Shown piece by piece: positions 10,854 through 20,462 of a stretch of 64,000 nucleotides of DNA. Made by a program: the position numbers and the translations under genes. The DNA is taken from assembly GCA_036346205.1 (NCBI GenBank), contig JARFJB010001987.1:5942501-6006500 (forward strand). The letters run 5' to 3'. The DNA is from Vesta saturnalis (Eukaryota > Arthropoda > Insecta > Coleoptera > Lampyridae). Each line of letters opens with the position of its first letter. Positions within the stretch are counted from its first letter, which is position 1. Below the pieces are notes generated by a model. The model made no database searches, was not told the origin of the DNA, and saw only the letters and a program-made list of their open reading frames with translations.

Positions 10854-11112
10854 TGTAAGATGCAATGTAAACTAATTAATCCTTCCTTTTTAGCTCTAAT
10901 ATTCTACAACTTCACAGGCATGTACAACCCATGCTGCCCTTTACACCACCACCTTTACCATGAACTCCTTAATATTGGTGTTCCAACTTTCTGAGCTCGG
11001 TAAGGGCTGCCGGTCACTTTCTCCTTTATTCCTTATGTAGTCGCCAACACGCACTTGCCAAGTGTGGCGTTTTAACGGCTAAACCCTTAAAACGACGAGT
11101 TCTAAAACAGAG
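10854..11112 (+). repeat. Inverted 5' leader segment of the non-LTR family
   Basis: The sequence 'ttcttgtaagatgcaatg' through 'gacgagttctaaaaca' matches 16,266-16,534, which directly precedes the endonuclease of copy C. Here it is oriented plus, while the adjoining RT part is minus. This arrangement is expected from twin-priming 5' inversion. Confidence 0.65.
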
Positions 11113-11754
11113 GGTCCGTTTTAAATAGCAATGGAACGAAAATAAATGTTTTGCTATTTACATTTTGGAATTGAAAATTTATTGAAAATTTCTTAAACCA
11201 AGTAGGGATAAAAAACATTTTCTAAAATCTGTTTTTTTTAAAAAATTTTTTCCTTTAAAATTTTAAAACTTTTGGAAAAAAAAGCGCCAAAAATTTTTTA
11301 AAATCTTTTTTAAAATTTTAATTTTTTCAAAATTAAATTCATTTTAATCTTAGAAAAATTTTTTAAAAAATTTAAAAAAAAAAAAAACAAAATTTTGAAA
11401 AAGCAATTAAAATTCAAAATTTAAAAGTTCTTACCAAAAACAAACCGTTAAAAAATAGTTTTAAATTCAAAAAACATTTTAATATTTAAAATCAGAAATT
11501 AAAAGTAAATTTAAAAGTCATTTTGGGTTTTATAACTGTTAATGAACACGTTTCTATGAAACAATTTTGTGTGTATGTAATTGAACATGCAAATAAAACA
11601 TAATTTTCCGAATTATTGGTGACTATTTAAAAATTTATATAAAAAGCATCATTGCATTAGGGTAGAAATTATTTATTATTTCCGTCATATTTCTTTGGAA
11701 TTTAATGTATTCAGTTTTGAACCGTAAGCTGGTTTCCGCAAACTTGACATGATT
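11113..11754. repeat. A/T low-complexity tract
   Basis: 11,130-11,530 is dominated by runs of AAAATTTT and TTTAAA variants. The remainder to 11,754 is AT-rich with no recognisable feature. Confidence 0.7.
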
Positions 11755-11925
11755 TCAGTTGATTGATTGAATTGATCTGATTGATTTGATCGAGCATGAT
11801 TTTTTGAGATTGATTCATTAATTAATTAATTAATTGATTTGCTTGTGTGTTAAAAGAGCCGAAAGAGAAGGAGAGAGAAACGGATAAACAAGATAGAGCA
11901 AGAGAGAGAGAAATGTGCATGATCA
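11755..11925. repeat. TTGA/TTAA and GA-rich simple repeats
   Basis: 'gattgattgaattgatctg' and four ATTA units are followed by a gagaga-rich stretch (11,865-11,915). The first part is the reverse complement of the AATCAATC array at 41,695-42,045. Confidence 0.7.
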
Positions 11926-12179
11926 ACTTTATAGAAAATATTCATTAGTCTATACGCCACTAGATGGCGCTAAAATTAATTTTCCAAACCAGGGTGCAGA
12001 CCTAACACAAGATCGAAGACCAATTGTTTTGTTTACACGTTAGCATTAGGGTCCCCTTATTATAATACTATTTTCAGCTAAGGGGCTCGAGCGCTAACCT
12101 AATACAACTCCTTATATCTGTCTTATTAGATAGCATTAGGGCCCTTATTAGAACATTGTACGTGCACGCATTTGCCTAC

Positions 12180-12521
12180 CTTCCAGTGACTAAACCGCCA
12201 AACAGGCCGTAATTAGGGTAAAAATTCCATGAAGGGGTTAAAAAGACCACCGAAAAGAAAGCATAGGGGTAGAATATACGAACTCACACGTGGGAAGCCA
12301 TAAAATAGGGGTGAAAAACACATCCTACACGTGGGCGGCCATAAAATAGGGGTGAAAAAACGCGTCCTACACGTGGGCGAGTAATAATTAGGGATTAAAA
12401 GAGGCCTCCAAAAAGAAACCATAGGGGTGGAAAATACGGTCCACCACGTGAGTGTATAAAAAAGTGAAAGGTTGATTTTCCCCAGAAAATTCAAGATGGC
12501 GCATCGTGTCGGGGTAATACT
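12180..12521. mobile_element. Terminal fragment of a long-TIR element with CACGTG repeats
   Basis: Three to four degenerate units of the type 'aggggtgaaaaa...cctacacgtgggcg' are followed by 'caagatggcg' and end 'ggggtaatact'. The same unit structure and the same kind of end (caagatggcggcgc...ccggtgtattact) form the right terminus of the 3,014-bp element at 48,425-51,438. The terminal trinucleotide ACT at 12,519-12,521 directly abuts the 114-bp repeat also found at 6,662, which marks the insertion edge. The other end of this element was not found. The open frame across it on the minus strand is a by-product. Confidence 0.6.
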
Positions 12522-12635
12522 CACGGGTCCTCTTATATCTTCGAAGTGATTTAGCATGCACAAACCGTTGGTCTCGACACTAGATTAAATTTTCTTTAAA
12601 CACTGTGTTTAAACATTTTTCTATAAAGTTGATCG
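12522..12635. repeat. 114-bp repeat, second copy
   Basis: Matches 6,662-6,775. Here its left edge is the terminus of the long-TIR fragment. Confidence 0.75.
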
Positions 12636-13046
12636 TTATTCAAATATTGAAAGAAACACTTAAATTCTACATTATTAGTTTTAGTTTTAAAATACGCACA
12701 CATTGTTTAAAAATTTCATAAAACCATTTTCCGCAAATCCTTGCTTCACGGTTAGATTTGCAAAATCTATTCTCAGAGAAATTAACATGCAAAACCAATT
12801 TGAAATACGTATGTATTATGGTTCTGAATTATGTATACTTTTCATAATTATCACATAAAATTAAAAAGCACAAACGAACCAGCGCACAAGCTACTTTTAA
12901 ACATGAAAATGATGTTCAGAAAATCCATAAAACCATACACTCACTAAACCCCTTCTTACGCTACACTTATCACAATCAAATTCACCGGCACACAAACAAG
13001 CAACAACAACACTAACACTAGATAGGTTCTGAGCATTCATCTAACA
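12636..13046. other. Unassigned interval
   Basis: AT-rich with no gene, RNA or repeat recognised. Confidence 0.4.
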
Positions 13047-14440
13047 GCTTTGTCAAACGTCGAAATACATAAACTCAAATAACCTAATACGTATATGAGT
13101 TGGGACGGCAACAAGTTTAAAACAACACGGGTAACGATCTTGTTTCTCCACTCACAGCAAAAACATGGGGTAAGGTCAAAATAAAATTAAGCCAAAGAGC
13201 AGATTTTGGTGTCACACACAAAAAATCATTAGCTAAATTTTTCATTTAGCGGCAAGTCTTTTCTTCAGGGCTAAAATTGCATAAGGTTGAGATGAGTATA
13301 AAAAAAATAGTAGCTAAGCAATGAGTCAATTTATTTGAAATATGTAAAGAATGCAGAAATTAATCTCCTTTCCACTACAGGTCTTAGTCAATTAAATTAA
13401 CAACCGGTTTAATTCATAATAGAACATACCGTTATATTTACGGTTTCCGTTATACACAAACTATAAATTATTGCTTTCTTATGTTGTTGGTTTAATAAAA
13501 AATTTACAAACAATAGCAATTTTGATCGAAATGGGTCGCTGTGTGGAAAAATGTAATCGTCCTTATTGTGATCTACCATGAAATTTTAACATTCAATGGT
13601 AATTACCGGAATGTAATGTCAGCAACATACCGTCGTTACTTATTGTTTCGACGTTATGGCCTGCGAAGGTGTAAAGTAATGTATTTCAGGCTTTCCTTGC
13701 CTTGGCTTAATATAAGTCTTTCTACACGATGCAGCTATTCAGAAAATCGATCATGGGTCGCTGTGTATAAATATCGCCCGTTTATGTGACACCATGAAAT
13801 TTGGAATTCGGTAATTATGGAATGAATGGGCAAGCCGAGTGTTCCTAGCGACGATGGCCTGCGAAGGTGTTAAAGAATCGTATTTCGGCATGCCTGGTAA
13901 GTAACATCATGCTCGAGACTGTAGTAGAAGTCAGAGACGGAGTCATGTTATGTATAGTAGCTATTTGGATGCTGTTTAAGCCCAGTATCATGGGCAGCTG
14001 TTTTGCTGTACTGACTCAGAGGTGAGAATCGTATTCAGATGAAGTTCGATATTCGAGCCTTATACAGTAGAAATAGAGTTTGAATCTGAGTTATGAAGTA
14101 CTATTTATATCTTAAGGAAATGATCGGTCATTCTATGGGACAGGCAATACTGTGTTTTGTCTGACGCTGAACGATGGTCAGAAATAGTTCATGATACGGA
14201 CATCTAACATAGAAATAGTTCTGAAGTCACTTGAGTTATAGCCATTCATATTTACAACGAACATGATCGTCTATTGTTGGCGGAAAACTGAGTAGTTTGC
14301 TCGGCGCTGAACGTGAGTAGATTATTCCTGTCCTCATTCAAGGACACGTTCTAAGTCACTTATTGAGGCTGCCATTTTCAACGTTTAGTCAAGACTTATT
14401 GTTAGGAAAACTGAGTAGAGCTCAGTGAACTGTGTGTGTA
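13047..14440. repeat. Scrambled second copy of 9,430-10,870, including non-LTR RT sequence
   Basis: 13,047-13,540 follows 9,430-9,995 with many small deletions. 13,740-14,420 follows the minus-strand non-LTR sequence of copy B or C with dense indels. Some segments appear twice: 'gacgatggcctgcgaaggtg' at about 13,660 and 13,850, and 'gctgaacg' variants at 14,168 and 14,312. The order of blocks is partly shuffled. No frame is preserved. It may be a decayed duplication or a low-quality assembly patch. Confidence 0.65.
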
Positions 14441-14514
14441 GATGTGTGTCCTGTGTCATGTCAATCGACTTGAGTTAGCTGATGTTGTCAACGTTTGTCA
14501 GTGTTGCAGATCGT

Positions 14515-14822
14515 GCGTGTGCGTATGCTGTGTGCGTGTGCGTGTGCGTGTGCGTGTGCGTGTGCGTGTGCGTGTGCGTGTGCGTGTGCGTGTGCGTGTG
14601 CGTGTGCGTGTGCGTGTGCGCGTGTGCGTGTTCATGTGCGCGTGCGCGTGTGTGTGCGTGTGCGAGTGCGTGTGCGTGTGCGAGGACGTGTGCGTGTGCG
14701 TGTGCGTGTGCTTGTGCGTGTGCGTGTGCGTGTGCGTCTGCGTGTGCGTGTGGGTGTGCGTGTGCGTGTGCGTGTGCGTGTGCGTGTGCGTGTACTCGCG
14801 CGTGTGCGTGTGCGTTGCGTGT
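14515..14822. repeat. (TGCGTG)n microsatellite
   Basis: About 300 bp of GTGTGC/TGCGTG units with scattered substitutions. Three overlapping long open frames here (Cys-Val, Ala-Cys and Val-Arg runs) are translations of the repeat, not genes. Confidence 0.95.
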
Positions 14823-14829
14823 CAGTTCA

Positions 14830-16262
14830 AATTTTTTCAGCTATATAAGATTGAGAATGCTTGAACTGTATTATCGATCATTTTTAGTGTATGTGTAACC
14901 ATCTAAGCGATAAGACGTGTTTGAGGTGGTTGCAGCCTCTACTTCAATTAGTGATTAAAATGCCAATTTCTAAATCAATAAGGTTACTGTACGGTAGGGG
15001 TGAGTTTTTGAACAGATTTTTATACCCGGCGGTTTGAATGTTAATAATGCATAAAGACAATAATGATCTAACCAATAGAATGTCTGTAACGTGTAAAAAA
15101 GGCGTGTAAATAACATTTGGGATTGCTAAAGGGTTGTATTTCTACGAAAAGGTACGTCTCTTTTAAACCCATACCAGATGTGTTAAACTGGTAAAGTAAA
15201 CTTATAGGGCAAATACGAATACCACCCATTCGTCTTGAACCCAAGCATTTTTGCAATAATAATGAATTATAGAGAACCGATAAATTAATTTACTTTATCC
15301 CACGCCAGTGGGGAGTATGTAACAGTCATTAATACATATCTCTAATTGTAGGAAAAATAGACCTGATGTGATTCATAAAAATGCACAGCTTTGTATTTAA
15401 TAAACCCCTTTGTGTAACCAACCCAGGCGTTAGCGTTGTCATAGGAATCATTTTATTAGATTAAATGATAGAAATAAATAACTGAATCGAATCCGTAATC
15501 CAAAGTTTAAAACCAAAGCATATGAATAGATCAAATAAACAAATAACTAGTTCTAATATTTAAATCGGAATTCTAAATTAAATGCTTTTTCTTTTCTCAA
15601 ATTTAACTTAAATGCGAAGTACGATGCTTTTGAATAGATTTTGTCGGTTTGAAAATTAATAATAAACGAAAATAATAATAATCAAAACAGTGCAATTTTT
15701 GTAATGTGTGGAATGGTTCCATGAATAAATAAAAAGGGCGCGTAAATAATGTCTATGATTGCAATTTTATATTTGGTACTATATTAAATTCTGGGTTTAA
15801 TTATAACATTGTACTTCATATTGTTTTATATTAAATTTTTCTTTGACAGCAAATTTGAAATGTAATCTAATTTTTACTATTGTTACTGTGTTTAATTTTA
15901 AGTGTAATTAACTAACCCTAAAAGTAGGTAAATTAAGTCGGAAGGGCTAACGTGGTCATTGTCGTATTTACTACTGCCCTTCAATTAGATAAAAAGGAAG
16001 TTAAAAAAAAATTGAAAAGCTAAGTTTGGCGACAATAATAAACAGATTTGGTTGGTTTAAAATGGCGATAATATACCAGTTGGAACCTAAATAATAAACC
16101 ACAGTAAACAACGTACTTCAATCTTAAAGCTGTCAACACACGAAACTAACCATAAGCAGATTGAGGTACTATACAACTTATGCACCATCCTTTTAATTAG
16201 ATTAGGTTAATGAATATCCTGCTTTGTTTTAAGTACAATTACTTTATTCAGCGATCGTACAA
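14830..16262. other. Unassigned AT-rich interval with weak internal repeats
   Basis: Short stretches around 15,000-15,110 and 15,620-15,750 resemble one another ('gaacagattttt...gtttgaa..ttaataat' and 'ggcgYgtaaataa'). This suggests an old duplication about 630 bp apart. No gene recognised. Confidence 0.4.
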
Positions 16263-16633
16263 AAAAAAATTTTTTCTTGTAAGATGCAATGTAAACTAAT
16301 TAATCATTCCTTTTTAGCTCTAATATTCTACAACTTCATAGGTGGAAGTCATGTATACCCCATGCCGCTCGGTACAATACCACCACCTTTACCATGGACT
16401 GCTTAATATTGGTGTTCCAACTTTGTGAGCTGCCGGTCACTTTCTCCTTTATTCCTTATATACTCGCCAACACGCACTTGCCAAGCGTGGCGTTTTAACG
16501 ACTAAACCCTTAAAATGACGAGTTCTAAAACAGATGCTATACCCCAGGTGAGTAGGGCGACACGCCCACACTCTCACATCAATTCGTCGATCCGTCCCAA
16601 GGATTCTAGAGGGGGGAGGGCAAAAATTTATCA

Positions 16634-17379
16634 ATGCCAAAATCAAAACTAAGAAGAACAAGGTCTGCCAGGAATAAAATTCTGCCCCATTCGGATGCCC
16701 GGGAGGGCAGGACTCAAGCGACCTCGGTCATCGAAAGTACCAACATCCGGGTTCATTACTGCAACACAAGTGGTATCATCAGGTCGAATCTTAATGCTGT
16801 TCGCCATCACCTTGAACAAGTGCAACCGGACATTCTGTTTCTATCAGAAACACAAGTCTCCCCTGGAAGCACTGATTCGCCTGACCTGCAATTTCCCAGA
16901 TACAACCTCAACTTTAACTTTCGCCTTAAAGTCGGAGTATGTGCGTATACCAAGGACAACGTAGGTTGTAAGAGGATGTCCACTTTGGAAAACAACAAAT
17001 TTGACGCGATTTGGTTCAAACATTCTGGGTCCCAATTTGTGAAATTCTACTGTCTCCCCATGATAACAACTTCCAAGATATTTTTGATTACCTTAGTCTG
17101 AAAATGGACTACCTCTTATCACAGTTCCTATCTTGCGATGTTTCAATTTTGGGAGATTTTAATACCCACAACTCCAATTCGCTTTATTTTTCATCTGCTA
17201 CTAATCCCGCAGGTCATAGTGCTGAAGCATTTGTTGTATCCTCTGATTTCACACAAATCATTTCCGAACCAACCAGAATCCCTGACAACCCTAACTATAC
17301 TCCACATCTCCTGGACCTATTCCTTACAACTAACCTACTTGTGTATAAGACACACTTGGCTAATCAGACCACTGCCTAA
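16634..17379 (+). pseudogene. APE-type endonuclease of non-LTR copy C (frameshifted)
   Basis: Two overlapping frames, 16,634-17,101 and 17,011-17,379, together cover an endonuclease/exonuclease/phosphatase domain. Visible family motifs are QPDILFLSETQVS with the metal-binding glutamate, GDFNTHNS with the catalytic Asp/Asn pair, and HLLDLFLTTN near the end. The nick it would make primes reverse transcription. A frameshift near 17,040 splits it. The conserved SDH box at the domain end is not visible. Confidence 0.8.
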
Positions 17380-17678
17380 TCGAAATAACTTCCTCTGTAT
17401 CCAATCCACTGTTACTCGAAAAACAGAACTATGTGTGTTTTAAATGATCCTCCTCTGCAATAACTGATCCTGATGGGTATAGAGTTATACATTCCAAAAA
17501 ACATAATCGTGTTGGTCATGCCCGTTTTCGACCCAGGTTTAATAGGGCCTGCACTGATACATTATCGCAAAAGTATAAAGTCTATATCAAATGGAAATCA
17601 TATGAATCTACCGAAAATCACGCCAACTATATTGCTGCAAGGATCATTTGCAAAAGTATCATCACCAAGGCCAAAAAA

Positions 17679-18730
17679 ATGTTTGAAGAACTTAAATGCA
17701 AAGTATTAATCTCATGTCCTTGGGATGGTCGTAAATTTCGGTCATTAGTTAAAGCCAAGAGTAAAAACTTTAGTACATCTTCCTTTCCTCCCATGACGTC
17801 TCGTGACGGAGCTGTAGTAGGTGATCCTGCTGAAAAAGCCAACTTCTTTGTCGATTGCTTTGCATCAAATTCACGTCTCAGTGATTCTGGTAAAACTGTG
17901 CCGTCGCTCAAATCTACCCTATACGCTATTAAACCAATCCACTTTCGTTACAAGCTCCTGGAATCAATTATCAATAAACTTGACCCAAAGAAGGCGAATG
18001 GCTCTGACGGTATTCCTATCGTCCTTAAAAAATGCTACCCCGAGCTAGTATCTGTATTGTCCAAACTCTTTTCGATCTCCGTGTCATCTGAAGAGTTTCC
18101 CTCATCGTGGAAGTTAGCAAATGTCCAGCCTATTCCGAAAAATGGCGACAAAACCGATCCTTCAAGGTATCGAACAATAGCTATCACTTCCATTCTGTCG
18201 AAAATCATGGAGAAAGCCATCAATCACCAACTACTTTCGTTCCTCGAGTCTAATAAACTCTTAAACGACCACCAGCATGGGTTCAGACAGAGTCGTTCAA
18301 TGGGTGATCTTTTTTCATATGTCGCCCAACTTTGGAATAACGCATTAGAGAGGTCCGGTGAAACAGTAGTAGTAGCTTTTGACCAGGTTAGGCACAAGTG
18401 CTACTTTCCAAGCTCACTTCGTTCGGCTTATCCGATTCGCTCATCAATTGTATATTCAGCTTTCTTGACATAAGACGTATACACATTGTCGTCGATGACT
18501 TATTTTCGAAAGAAACTACTATTAACGCGGGAGTACCTCAAGGAACAGCGATAGCTCCCACACTTTTGCTGCTGTACATAAATGACCTCATTTCCCCGAC
18601 AACTAACCCAATCCATTGCTTTGTGGATGACAGCACTCTACATTGTAGTTGTTCTCAATTTTCCCACAACAATAAGTCTAGACAGGACGTAAAGGTGAAA
18701 AGGACAGCCTCAATCAACAGTGACTTATAA
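17679..18730 (+). pseudogene. Reverse transcriptase of non-LTR copy C (deleted and frameshifted)
   Basis: The frame 17,679-18,473 contains KANGSDGIP, YRTIAITSILSKIMEKAIN, HQHGFRQSRS and VVVAFD. It then loses about six residues after the first catalytic aspartate relative to copy D (which reads LDISKAFNQVWHK) and shifts frame. The continuation, 18,398-18,730, has NAGVPQGTAIAPTLLLLYIN and the second active-site box as F-V-D-D. A stop follows at about 18,730. All seven RT blocks are recognisable but the gene is dead. Confidence 0.88.
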
Positions 18731-19084
18731 CGTGTCCTTGAATGGGGAAGGAATAATCTACTCGCGTTCAACGCCGACAAAACGCAGTGTTGCTTTGTGT
18801 CCGCCAAGAAAGACCGATCATTTCCTGCTGTAAATATGAATGGCTTAGAACTCAAGTTTTCAAACTCTATTTATATGTTAGGGATGTCCGTATCATCGAA
18901 CCTCTCATGAGTTGACCACATTTTGTCAGTCAGCAAAACAGCTGCTCGTAAACTGGGCTTTCTATACAGATCTAAATAGTACTTCACATCGCAACAACTC
19001 TTTTTACTGTATAAGTCCCAAATTCGACCTCATCTGGAATACAATTCCCACCTCTGAGTCAGTGCTCCCAAATACTCCCTTGAT

Positions 19085-19471
19085 ATGGCAAACCGCATCC
19101 AAAAAAGAGCTATCAGGCTTATAAATGACTCGCTTCTGACTTCTGACCTACAGGCTCCTGAGCATAGAAGAATAGTTTCAGTTCTTTCCTTGTTCTATAG
19201 CTATTACCACGGCAAGTGTGCCTCCGAAATACACTCCTTAATACCTTCGCAGGCCATTTTTGCTAGGAACACTCGGTTTGCTCATTCACACCATAATTAC
19301 GCACTCAGAATTCCATCGTGTCACACTAAACGGGCTCAATCTACATTTTTACACACGGCGACCAAATTGTGGAATGCACTACCCAGTTCCTGTTTTCCTC
19401 CAAACTTTGATTTAAGTCAATTTAAGCTAGCCATTCATAAACATTTCTCGGCAGCCAAACGATATCCCTAA
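19085..19471 (+). pseudogene. C-terminal domain of non-LTR copy C
   Basis: A 128-codon open piece (ANRIQKRAIRLIN, LEAPEHRR-like, RNTRFAHSHHNYALRIPSCH, TKLWNALPSS). The same segment is kept in copies B and D. The ending TKLWNxLPSS is typical of non-LTR ORF2 C-termini. Stop at 19,469-19,471, close to the 3' end of the element. Confidence 0.8.
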
Positions 19472-19685
19472 ACTCTCCCAGTGTTCCTGAGTGCTTTAGC
19501 ACGTTAAGGAAATCTTAGCCTGTTCGGGAATACTATAAGTAAAAAAAAATTTTTATAGAAGCGGGCGTCTTTGGAATTTTTTTTAAAGTTAGTCCATCTG
19601 ACATAGATTTTGTAATTTTTACAATATTGCCTATTTACGTATTACAAAAAATGTTACATAATTATCTTAAAATAAATTTCGCTTA

Positions 19686-20190
19686 AGCGTGTGGGTGTGC
19701 GTGTGAATGGAGTGTGCGTCTGCCTTTGCATAGGTATCTGGTGCATGTACGTGTGCGCGAGTTCCTGTTCGTGTGCTTGCGAGTTGACGTAGTTGTGAGC
19801 TTTGACGTGGGCATGTTCGTGTGCGTTACTGTGTACGTGTGCGTGCGTGTGTGCGTTTGTGTGTGTATGTACATGTACGTATGCGTGTGCGTATGTATGT
19901 GCTTGAGCGTGTTGAGCGCATGCCTACGGGTTAGATTTGATATTGTATGTGCGTGTGCGTGTCAGTATCGTGTGCGCTTGTCTGTGCGTAGGTCTCGCGC
20001 GAATGTGTGAGTGGGCGCCGTGTGCATAAGTGTGTGAGTGCATGTTTGCGCGTTTTTGCATCTTTCGCGCGTGTGTGCTTGTTCGAGTTTTACGCATTTT
20101 GCACGTTTGGGCATCCCGTCCCCTTTGAGCGTATGCGCGAGTGCGTATACGCGCGCGCTCGAGTATGCTTATGTGCGTTTGTACGGTGAC
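19686..20190. repeat. Cryptic GTGCGT-rich low-complexity region
   Basis: About 500 bp of degenerate tgtgcgtgtgcg/gcgcgag sequence with no clean period, probably an old decayed microsatellite. Overlapping Cys/Val/Arg-rich frames are artefacts of it. Confidence 0.8.
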
Positions 20191-20462
20191 AAGCCTCACT
20201 TTCCCGAACATTTCTTTTCTAGTAATTTTGTATTTATCAAAATTCGATGTTAAGATTTAAATTCACAATTCCTTTATTGCCTTGTCTAGTGAGCACAAAG
20301 GAATTTGCTTATTTTTTCGTATCAATTTGCTTTTGTTTTGATTAATGTTCATTTAACGTAAACTCTTCAATTTCTATTGCCCAAATGTTTTTTTGTTTAA
20401 TTTACCTTAAAATAATCGTCTTTCTTTAATGAGACAATTTTCACTGAACAGGAGTTTATTAA

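Larger units (their letters stand above)
16263..19545 (+). mobile_element. Non-LTR retrotransposon copy C, most complete copy
   Basis: In order: a leader at 16,263-16,633 shared with 10,854-11,112; an APE-type endonuclease (about 16,760-17,380); the RT (about 17,680-18,900); a conserved C-terminal region (18,900-19,471); and a 3' tail whose 'gtgttcctgagtgc' is shared with copy D before an A-rich end. It is interrupted by frameshifts, stops and small deletions and cannot make a functional protein. It would have replicated by target-primed reverse transcription. The domain order fits the jockey/CR1/I group; the exact clade is undecided. Four copies in 32 kb show the family was once active. Confidence 0.88.

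Noticed and set aside
11130..11530. Possible AT-rich origin or matrix attachment region
   Set aside because: Composition alone does not support either, and no defining motif is present.
12213..12563. 116-codon minus-strand frame, Cys/Pro/Phe-rich
   Set aside because: It spans the iterated units of a transposon terminus, and similar text arises from the arms at 48.5 and 51.3 kb.
14442..14898. Three overlapping 117-140-codon Cys/Val/Ala/Arg frames
   Set aside because: Products of the (TGCGTG)n microsatellite.
16449..16661. 70-codon minus-strand frame opposite the non-LTR leader
   Set aside because: It lies antisense to the element's 5' region, with no homology and no partner signals.
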